DNA from: Gymnopilus junonius
Taxonomy: Eukaryota > Basidiomycota > Agaricomycetes > Agaricales > Galerinaceae
Direction: 5' to 3'
Assembly (NCBI GenBank): GCA_015501075.1
Contig: JADNYJ010000231.1
Span: forward strand, 1 to 55,961
DNA: 55,961 nucleotides
Within the stretch, counting starts at the first letter, position 1. Each line of letters starts with the position of its first letter. A program made the translations under genes and the position numbers. Below are positions 44,134-53,265 of this stretch, one piece after another. The notes below the pieces were generated by a model, which worked only from the letters and a program-made list of their open reading frames with translations, was not told the DNA's origin and searched no databases.

Positions 44134-44880
44134 TCATGCCGCAGCGGTTGCTCGCATATTCGGTCTTGCGGCATCTTGAATCCGCCTGCTAACTTCTTTG
44201 TCTTGATTGTGGTGCATTGCCTCTGCTTTGTATTTGACGGCAAGTTTAATGATACTTATGACTGGCCAACAATCCTCGTACTTCTCCAGTTGCGGCCACT
44301 TGTCAGGCTCTTGCATCTACAGTTGAAATTCAGTCTACAGTAATTTCCTGGGTGGAGTGAACCCACCTTTTGACAAATCTCTGCAACTTTTCCTTACTTT
44401 GTCCTCGGAAGCTGACAGTCACGTTAAGACTAGTCCGAACTTCGTGGCGCACAGCCTCCTGAGATGGTGGTTAGGGGACTTCTTTTACAAACATAGCACA
44501 CAATGATCGTACTGTTAGCGCTGCTACAGCCTCTCCAGTCCAATTATAGTTGTCAACCAAGACTTTGTCTATGGAATATCCGCCTGATCCTGGCCTGCCA
44601 GGCTCACCAGGTGGTTTAGGAATTTTCGTTGTATCTGGCCCCGGAGACGATGAGGGAGTGATGTTATTTGTTAGTGTCTCCGATGGTGAATCAACTGGTG
44701 AAGGTGTGACTTGGTCAGTGGCGGGGTCCTGGAATATGACAACACGACGTGGTGCCACTGCATCTTGTACCCTGGTAGCTGTCAAATCTTCAGGTCTGAA
44801 TTCAGTACGGGCAGTCAGAACAGGAAGAGGAGGTGGGGGGCGAAAGTTTGAATTGAATCCGTGGCGTGATTAGAGGGAGG
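44134..44880 (-). pseudogene. hypothetical Pro/Ser-rich protein (Agaricomycete family), probably decayed
   Basis: A minus-strand exon at about 44880-44507 encodes APRRVVIFQDPATD, a Pro/Ser/Thr-rich linker and KIPKPPGEPGRPGSGGYSID. A 53-nt intron (about 44506-44454) joins to EAVRHEVRTSLNVTVSFRGQ, then after a second poorly defined intron to KWPQLEKYEDCWPVISIIKL and KYKAEAMHHN, ending at 44134. The 'PGEPGRPGSGG...YEDCWPV' order is familiar from a multi-copy mushroom family of unknown function. The second intron lacks a donor that keeps frame with its acceptor, and the start codon is not clear. Confidence 0.4.
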
Positions 44881-45329
44881 TACTTCTGTACGTAGGAATA
44901 TCTTGTATGAGCGTCTTGGGAAGGCATCTGGAGTTCGTTTGTTCTGGGTTGGTTGAGTATAGAACTGCCATATTATGTACACAATGACACTCTCGAGGAC
45001 AATGCAATGCGAGGAGCAGAACTTCCATCTTTGGAACAAAACTATGACCGATCGCTAAGGAGTGAAAGGAGTCACTTCGGAAGTGCCACTCATCGCTTGA
45101 TAAACTCCCTTTGAACTCTTGCGCTGGGTTCGTCACTGTCCTTTGTTTTCCTGATCAACGTGACTTACTCAGTACCTCGTACTTAAGCAGCTGGTCCATT
45201 TGATATTCTGTCTCTTTATCCTCCACTACTCGCTTGCTATTGCCACTGTCAACTACTCTTTCTGATGGTATAAATCATTATCTAAATGGTCTTGCATTGA
45301 TGCTGACTTTGTCATTCAGATCCCCAAAT
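44881..45329. other. no gene recognised
   Basis: Probable promoter region for both neighbours. No element is identifiable. Confidence 0.2.
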
Positions 45330-46625
45330 TTGCGCTTTGTAAAGAATTAGATGGGTTGGCAGGCCTTTAAATGCCCTCGTCTTTACTGATGATGGGAAAA
45401 TTCCTTCTAGGAGGAGGTGAGTGGGTTGCCAGTGTCATGTGACCCCGTCCTCTTATTTCGCAGGTGACGATGAGCGAGTTCACATTTGGGATACCCAGGA
45501 CTTTCGAACACACACAGGTTTTGAAAGATGATCGATGGGGCCAAATAACAACTTTGACATGGGTTTATCATGAACCACGGACGGCGCTCAATAATACCTG
45601 GTTGTGCATTGGGACTGGGAAGAGGCTCGATTACATTGTGTCCCTTCGTCAGAGAACACTCAGTACGTATTCTGTGTAACACATATCTTTGCGTTCTGAC
45701 ATTATCATCCAGTCAAATTCTGTCAGACCTTTCGCTTGGAGGAGGGCTATAACCGCTTCGGCTTTCAATTTGAACGATGCTGTCAAAGCAGCGACTTACG
45801 ATGATCAGAATTCTCGACTTGTTCTTGCAAGTCATTCTGGGTGTCTTCGAATGTATAAAATTGAAAAATGTAAGTCAATGATGTGCAATGCTGGTACATC
45901 TACTGACAAATATGCGTAAAGCACCTCCAGAAAGTTCAAGAGCTCTGGGCTATAAGAATCGGAGATGCAATACCGCGCGCTCTGTTTTTCTTCGGAGGCG
46001 CGCACCAAAGTCTGCTTACGTTATGCTTGGAGAATGCACAAATGTTCGTATTTCTTTTTCTTCTTTTCTTTTAGCTTTTTGCTGAATCACACCAGGAGCT
46101 GTAGGGAAGCTCAAAATCATAATTTATTATGGAGAAAGGCTTTATCAGGTGGAATGTGAGTTAATTGCATGTCATAGAAGTTGGGGCACTGATGAATTTC
46201 ACAGTGGAAATGCAGCTTTATCGAGCGACGAGAAGGTTCTCCTGGTCGACAACTTGTCTACTGGTTCATTTGATATTTATGAAATCCCTCGCAAACCCTG
46301 TTAAGGTCGTTTCAGCCAGCCTCCACTCGTCGATATGTAAAGCAATGCACATTCTTGGAGAGCGCAAGGACAGCTGTCTGTGGCAGTACCAATAATGAGG
46401 TACGAGTAATGGATGTCACAAACGGCGAATGTCTCCAGTTGCTGAAGACAGCCACCAAAGGTATGTCTTCCTACTTTATGTATGTTTGGGTTTTGAGTAT
46501 GTTTCCCAGATGATATGATGCAAGTCGTAGCTGTTTCAACAGCCCATGCCAATAGGCACCTGATTGCTGGTGGATCAGGCTCTACGCCTACTGTCTATCT
46601 CTGGGAAAAAACTCAAAGAAAGTGA
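45330..46625 (+). pseudogene. WD40-repeat protein, second decayed copy
   Basis: After a split N-terminal blade (TDDGKFLLGGG, intron about 45413-45463, DDERVHIWDTQDF) the frame shifts near 45510 to VLKDDRWGQITTLTWVY and NNTWLCIGTG, then again near 45620 to GRGSITLCPFVREHS. Later pieces include AATYDDQNSRLVLASHSG, GAVGKLKIIIYYGERLY, ESARTAVCGSTNNEVRVMDV and AHANRHLIAGGSGSTP. The order matches the first copy at 1-1220, and this copy also preserves the N-terminal blades missing at the window edge. Several frame changes make it a pseudogene. Confidence 0.6.
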
Positions 46626-47325
46626 ACAAAATAATATTGTCGCATCACAGGCTGTCCCCGTTGAGCGATGTGATAGGTCAGGAGTCAATGGCCCCGTCAT
46701 TCTTTTCGTATTAGTGTGCACATACTCTAATTGGTATCCTCATGTACGACAATTTGTTGACTTCTTAGTTGAATGGGGCAAAGAATTTATTGAATCACAC
46801 AATTTCAGTATCTAGATAAATATATAGTATACACATGTACAGAAGAATAGATTACTTTCTTTGAATTTACCCCAATCCAATCAAAATCTGAGGTAAATAC
46901 AAGGTAAATAGCATTAAAGAACAGCCTATGTGAGAATTCTGAATACGTGGTTGTTAATCTAAGAAAGTCTACGTAATATTATATGTGGCAGCCGAACACA
47001 GCCACTGATGCGCAGTTTTGCGCTTGTTCCTCCCTCGGCCCTCGCTCCCGCTCCCTCATCGCACCGCTTGTTTCCTTCTTGAGATTCCGCCGCAATAACG
47101 CCAATATTATGAATGCCAGATTTCCATAAGTGAAGATCGCCTGGGCCTTTCACGATCATGAACTCTGAAGACGCTTTATTCTGACAATCTTGTTACCCTT
47201 CGGTTTTCTCCATTATCTATGTTCTAGGAAGTCGACAAGGGAGGTTTTACTTGCAACACGGTACTTCTGCTCCAGCAATGCATTCATGTTTATGTTTAGC
47301 TCCTTAAATTCTGATGTTAACATAA
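46626..47325. other. no gene recognised
   Basis: AT-rich in the first half. The minus-strand frame at 46959-47159 has no domain. Confidence 0.25.
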
Positions 47326-48598
47326 TTACTCGAGTATTGTAGATAGCGGCTGGAAGATCATTTCAAGTACTTCTGCCAAACCATAGAGTTCGACTACCCT
47401 GGACTCTTTCCTGCATAATGGGCATGATACTTTATCCCTCGAAGCTCCATCAGCCTCTATCCATTTGTCTAAACATCGATGACAGAATATATGCCCACAA
47501 ATCAAACTATATCTAACAATTAATTCAGTCATTCAGAAAATTGTCAACCACTCATGAATGACTTCGCGAATCCGTGCTGCAAACTGAACACTCTGCGTTG
47601 TCATGCAATGACTTGAGGTGCTAGAGACGAGCACAAGTTGAGAAGATCAGAATGTCTCGAAATCGTTACTGGCTCACCTTTTTCAGCTTATTACATTGCT
47701 CATAATAAGCATCTGTCATCTATGGGCACATGAGAATATAGGTACGCATGATTAGAGATCAAACACTGACCTCATGAGCCTTGTCTAATATCTCTTCGTG
47801 ACTAAGTTGAGATTGTATATACTTTTCCGATATATCATGATACTTCTCGTTGAGCTGTGCATGGGAATCATTGCGTTTTTGTAATTCCTTTTCGTAAGTT
47901 CTGCTTATCTGCAAATCAAAATTAGGGGATGCTGAGAATGCGGAAGTGAAATGAACGAACTTCTTCTATTTCGGCTCTCTTTTCTATCATTGCCTATAAA
48001 TGAATGATTACTTCAGTTAAGAAATGTCAAATGCGATCATGATGATGCTGACGTCAAGGTGACGGGCTTGAATCTCTTTTAATTGCTTCGCCCATTCTTT
48101 GTCTAGCTTCTGTTCAAGCATTGCCAGCTTTTCTGCTAAGCTACAATTTTCCTTCATCAAACATGAGCATATTAATAACATTTATGATTGTAATCTTGCT
48201 CACCTCCTCAAGATCATCAATCTTTTCTCGAGCCGCGCCAACTTCTTTGCGTGTGTTATCTATAAGCTGTTGGAATTCTAATACCTATGCCCAACCATAT
48301 TTATTATTGTGATTTCTGTGGTAGAAATGCATATAGACTTGCTTGAGAAACTGGTAAGGAGATGATGTCCTCGCTGCGTTGTGGCAGCTGCGATGATGTA
48401 TTGACTTCGCCTATCTGCATATAAAGTTAGACAAAATATTGGCAATGTAGATCGTGATTATTATACCTCAACACTCTCCCTACTCGTTGTAACTGGTGTT
48501 CGATAGTGCATTGCTTCATTCCCATTTCGTGTCAAATTTTTGGCCACCAGAGCAGAAAATTTCCCCCCCTTGGTCCGACGTACTGAAGTTGAGGACAT
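47326..48598 (-). CDS. coiled-coil RING-finger protein, nine exons; 3' part possibly broken
   Basis: Proposed exons on the minus strand: 48598-48467, 48414-48343, 48284-48204, 48151-48053, 47993-47961, 47908-47771, 47719-47678, 47620 to about 47560, and about 47512-47326. The first seven join in phase 0. The protein starts MSSTSVRRTKGGKFSALVAK, then long heptad-rich helix (LEFQQLIDNTRKEVGAAREK, LAEKLAMLEQKLDKEWAKQL, YEKELQKRNDSHAQLNEKYH). The C-terminal RING has a first Cys pair ECSVC in exon 8 and ICGHIFCHRCLDKWIEA...CPLCRK in exon 9. It is a likely E3 ubiquitin ligase or scaffold; substrate unknown. Exon 2 ends at GCAAGT, so intron 2 appears to be a GC-AG intron. The exon 8/9 junction is a problem: a TGA follows SRSHS and no GT keeps the frame, so this copy may be inactive. 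Confidence 0.55.
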
Positions 48599-48922
48599 TG
48601 ACAAAAATATTGGTATGAAACGTGCAGTCATGATCTCTTAAAGGCAATAAAAGTGAGTGGCACAGCAGGCTTGTGGCACCTTCGACAAAGTACAAAGGAC
48701 ACAAGTGATTGCATTGAAAATCATCAGAAAGGGCTCCCAAATAAAGAACAACATTCTGAAGTGAGTGGCTTGGCGATGTGAACCTTCAGCACAGCTGTCC
48801 GCCTTTGATTTTACAAAGACCAAAAAGGTACCTTTGTTCTATTATTTGGTTCAAATACGGGACTTTCCTTTAAATTTTGATGACATCAATCCACAGTCAT
48901 CAATTTCTTCAGTGGCTCAGCA
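48599..48922. promoter_or_regulatory. divergent intergenic region between RING and coiled-coil genes
   Basis: The two start codons face away from each other across 324 bp, so this must hold both promoters. No TATA box or paired motif is clear. Confidence 0.3.
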
Positions 48923-51900
48923 ATGCCTCTGCCAGTATTGCTTGGTGGACGAAAATCCCCGATAGTTGACGAAGAAATGGGAAATGTTGAGGTATGTATG
49001 ATAAAAAATATTTCTGATTCCTGAATTAATGTTTTCGACTGGGTCTTACCTAGGATAATGTACACGCTCAGGAAGTACAGGTATGACATATAGATGCACT
49101 GATACATATCTGATGAACAATGTGAGCAGCCATCGAGCAGTAGTTCTGTAACATCAGCACCACAGTCAGCTCAGGTGACAACAAGTAACTCGCTGACCAC
49201 TTCTTCACACCCAACTGCGATGAGTACTGCTTTCGATCGAAAACGCCGCCGCGAAGTCCTGCAACAAGGTCAACCAAACATCATACACCAAATCGATGCA
49301 GATAATATGAGATCTATAGTAAGGGTGCTGGACGCGGGGACGAGCCAGAAGTTCATGAGCGTGCTCTTGAATGAGATTTGGCCATTGCCGATAGAGACAG
49401 GCTCTCCGATGAATGCAATGAAATTGCCGCTGAAAGAGACAGGCTCACTGATGAACATAACAAGATTGTCGCTGAAAGGGACAGGATAACGATGAACGTA
49501 ACGAAGCTGTGGTCGACAGGAACCGGGTCATTGCCGAACGTGATGATGCAGTTGCTGGAAGAGAACAACTCATGGATGAACATAACAAGGCGATTGATGA
49601 AATGAAAGGGATGACTGCCGAACGTGACAATGCAACCGCGGAGAGAGACCAACTTGCCGCGAAATGTAAAGAGCTCGAGGACGCACTACCCGTAGCTATA
49701 TGTCAGGAAAGAGAAACATTGTTGAAAATGCTTCGCGAGTTTCAGAAAATGCAAGCTAATCATAAAGAAGAGATGCAGATCATGAAGAAGGAAGTCAAAT
49801 CGCTCACGGAATGGCTAGACAAGGCCCTCAGCGCATTAGAAACCCATAAGGATGTACGTCAATTAAACTTCTTTCTTTCGCCCTTTCTAACCCAAATTTT
49901 CAGCCAATGAGAAGGGAGCCAAACACGATGCTCACAAATCCTCTGCCAGTCCGTCCGACGCCCGCCAATTTGTTACCAGATGACCTTATGCACATTGATC
50001 CACCACCTGAGAATGGGCCACTTGTCAATATCAGTCAGCTTCCCTCTTCACCACTCAGTCGCCCGCCTTATGGAAACCGACAAACTGCTGTGCCAGCCCT
50101 GGTTGGTGAACAGCTTCCCTCCTCACCACTCAGTCGCCTGCCTTACGGAAACCGACAAACTGCTGCGCCAGTGCTGGTTGGCGAACAACTTCTTAGGACA
50201 CCAAACAGGCAAACCGCTCCACGTTCAACCAGAGAAGTGCAAGTCGATGAAGGAGTTGAAGCTGACACAGAGGGAGACCATGCATTCGTGTCTATTAAGG
50301 TATGTGGCATCAAGATTCTACAAGGTGTAAATCATGCAGGGCGGCTTTCAGGACACAAAACAGAGGATGAGAAAGGCAAAAGAAAAGGCGGCTTTGAGTC
50401 CGCTCGTGTCCCGATTGGTGAGAGCGACCTTTACACTGAAGTGAACAAGACTCATGGTGAATAGGCTCAGTCACCAATAGAGGTCATTCAACCACCAGGT
50501 CAATATTCCAGACGGCTTGCGTCCTTCACAGGTCCGATCAGCAGGTTTCAATCGCCATTAACTCCTGGCGCAACACCTCTTTCAAACCCATCAACTCCTG
50601 TTCGGCCTCAGCAAAGCACGGTACTGCTTCAAAGTCCACGGGAGCAGCCGTTTGCGCTGAATACAGATCGTTACTTCCAACGCGCCCTCCAAAGCAGTCC
50701 CTCCCATCAGAAGCCGTCTCCAACCCAAATCCCAATCTCACAGCACCAATTGTCAGAACAGACCATTGCTCCGCCAAGCGACTCCTTGCCAAGTGTATTT
50801 CCGACCAATGACCAACCTCATTCCATTAGCACCCCTTCTACTGCCCAAGTTCTCCCAGAAACAATCATCTCACAGGCACCAACACAAGATGGCCACTGGC
50901 GACAGGCGATGAACAATAACTCTGATAATGATATTGCGGCAACATTATTGATGGGAATGAGAGATCTTGCAAAGGAAGTGGAGGCATTGCGCAACGACGT
51001 AAGATCGCAGCGGCCACGTTATATCCGTCTGGAGGAAACAGTCATTCCCCTTTCAAAACTCCATCTCAGCCTCGTCCGCGAAGCTGGGAGCGTCAAGAAT
51101 TAATAGTGCGTGACTAATTTATTCTTAAACCTTCACATCATTATCTTGTCTGATAGAAACAAGCACGTCAATATATGAACACTCTACTGGGGATTGAGCA
51201 TGATGAAGAGATAGTGGAGAAATGTTGGGGGCACTTTGCTTCGCATGAAGACCTTGAGCATTTTGATGAAAGAACAATGGATCCCCCAGCACTCGAACAA
51301 CTTATATCTGCTGGGATGATCCAGGGGCCGCTTGGAATTGGAGCTTGCTGACCAATTTCAAAAGCACTGATAGAAAAGGTTGCAACTTTTGAAGGATGTG
51401 AACAAGAAATACGAGACTATTTTATGCAATGCATCAAAACACTTGGAAGATAATAAGACGTCATTAATTAGAGATGGAGAAGACGAAGCTACAGCAAGAG
51501 CCCGGATTCAACCGCATCAAAATTGAGCAGCAACAAAAAGAGACGTGAGCCGGCGAAGGTATTTACATACACCATTGGCTGGAATGTACCGATAACATCT
51601 CTTCACAGCATCTGCAAAATCGCCTCAATATCTGTATGAACTTGGCTGCCGAAAACCAGGCCTTTGAGAGCGCGTTCGCTGTAGTGCACTCATTAGGAAT
51701 TGATGGGACCAGTTCAGATGATACCGATGGAGAAGAATATTCTGTCAGATTATTGCCGTGGAGGTCATCCGGAATGGTGCAATTGATGGACTACATCGAC
51801 AGCTGCATTGATAGGCGGACCGTGTATGGAAATGCGCGACCTGGAGGGCGGGCAAAACCCCGAATGCGTCGAATTACACAAGCTAATAGCGAGCGAGATG

Positions 51901-52022
51901 CTCCAGCTCTTTTGCCGATCAATATGTACAGTCAGCACTGGCTGAGCACTCTAAGCGGATTTCAGAACACGAAGTTGGAAGCAAAAGAAGAGATTCCCAT
52001 ACCAGAGATACTACAATTCTGA
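48923..52022 (+). pseudogene. long coiled-coil hypothetical protein (Agaricomycete family), several breaks
   Basis: The start is ATG 48923 (MPLPVLLGGRKSPIVDEEMG), followed by short exons and a Ser-rich region (STAFDRKRRREVLQQGQ). A coiled-coil block of AERD-type repeats follows (IADRDRLSDECNEIAAERDR, VIAERDDAVAGREQLMDEHN, ERETLLKMLREFQKMQ). Next are a Pro-rich region with two perfect-frame 25-aa repeats, ALQSSPSHQKPSPTQIP, EVEALRNDVRSQRP, GIEHDEEIVEKCWGHFASHE and a C-terminal domain ending NMYSQHWLSTLSGF. The SSDDTDGEEY plus YSQHWL combination is familiar from a multi-copy mushroom family of unknown function. Breaks: TGA 49372-49374, frameshifts near 49315, 49490 and 50470, and TGA at about 51348. 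Introns such as 49855-49903 and about 50300-50338 are ordinary. Confidence 0.5.
50036..50185 (+). repeat. two tandem 75-bp coding repeats (25 aa each)
   Basis: 50036-50110 and 50111-50185 are near-identical and in frame: QLPSSPLSR(P/L)PYGNRQTA followed by PxLVGE. A third, eroded unit starts at 50186 (QLLRTPNRQTAP). This is a recent in-frame expansion of a Pro/Ser-rich linker. Confidence 0.8.
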
Positions 52023-52283
52023 TTGTATTTATATAATTTTTGATAATAGAGGACGGATGTAGCCAACGCGTTCTGGGTTGAAGTTAATTCCAGAGTACTC
52101 ATAAACAATATTTTATGAGACGTACCTTCTGCCAAGAATTTTTACTTTCATTCAGCACATAGATGCAGGGATGGAACTCCTTGAACAGCTGGCTCTTGTA
52201 AACGCATACAAATCGCTGACAGGCTGAATATCCGGATTCCAATAATCTCGGGGCATTTGAGAGGAAGATAAGAGTTGAATAGA

Positions 52284-52910
52284 CGGAGGCGATGACCGAC
52301 GGCGGAGGGTTTAGCGAGGAGGGTATTTCTTGCCCATAGACTGCACAAAGTAAGTACTGTTGAGAATATCGGAAACTCCAATACTCTCTGACTAGTACTT
52401 AGCAATGGCGAGGGAATCGCTGTTCGGTGATGACTGCGACGCGCTGATCTGTTGAGTCACCTGTAGTGTAACAATGTATTACAGTCCACATGCGCGTTTA
52501 GTCATCATCAGGAACACGCTCATCTATTTTCTGTCTCATGCAAGACACCAATGGCCAGCGTCCTCCAGCGTCTTGCACCTTCCTCAGAGCCTCTGGGCCC
52601 TCGGTGCCCCGAATCTCATCCACTCCGACGTTTATATTAGTATGTGGGTCCTTGCATGAAGTGCAGAGCGTTAGATTCCGGAGGAGATAAGGATTTGAGA
52701 GGGACTCGATAAGCATGGTGAGTTTTTCCCTCTCTGGCCTTCGTGTAGACCTTTGCTAAACATTGCTTTCTCAGGTTGACTTGATGCAGGTATTGGATAG
52801 CAGAGCATCGAGAATGCTCAAGTACTAGCTAGAGATTATTGGAATTTCCGATATTCTCAACAGTACTTACTCCATCCTCGCCAAACCCTCCGCCGTCGGT
52901 CATCGCCTCC
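52284..52910. repeat. imperfect inverted repeat with about 400-bp spacer
   Basis: The arm at 52284-52408 (read in reverse) matches 52815-52910: AAGTACTAG...TATTGGAATTTCCGATATTC, then TCAACAGTACTTAC and AAACCCTCCGCCGTCGGTCA. The left arm carries an extra 27 nt. The same core word occurs at 43085. The spacer holds a short minus-strand frame (LSNPYLLRNLTLCTSCKDP) with an LRR look, so these may be inverted copies of an F-box/LRR gene piece. Confidence 0.5.
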
Positions 52911-53265
52911 ATTTCTGCATCTCATAAACCTCGCCCGTCGGTCATCGTCTCCATCGTCCTCATGAAGCCTGCACGTCACATGTACTTAATCATTGAATTA
53001 TGGGCTGCCTTCACTACCTACAAGTTTCAATCGGGCTCTGCACTAATTACACCAACCAAATTCATATTACCCGACATTCATCCACAATTCCCATTTAGTC
53101 AATCGGCCAACCCCCTTCCAAGGTAGTGTACACGTGAGAGGGAAACCACAACAGCAGCTTGCTGTCCTTTCCAAGAAATGATACATTTCGCAAAGTGGGT
53201 CTCCACACTCGAGACGTGGACGAGGGTATAGCCATCCTCAAGCTCTGGACTCCAGATGCCCGCCC
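52911..53265. other. no gene recognised
   Basis: 3' flank of the second transposase. Terminal repeats were not identified. Confidence 0.25.
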
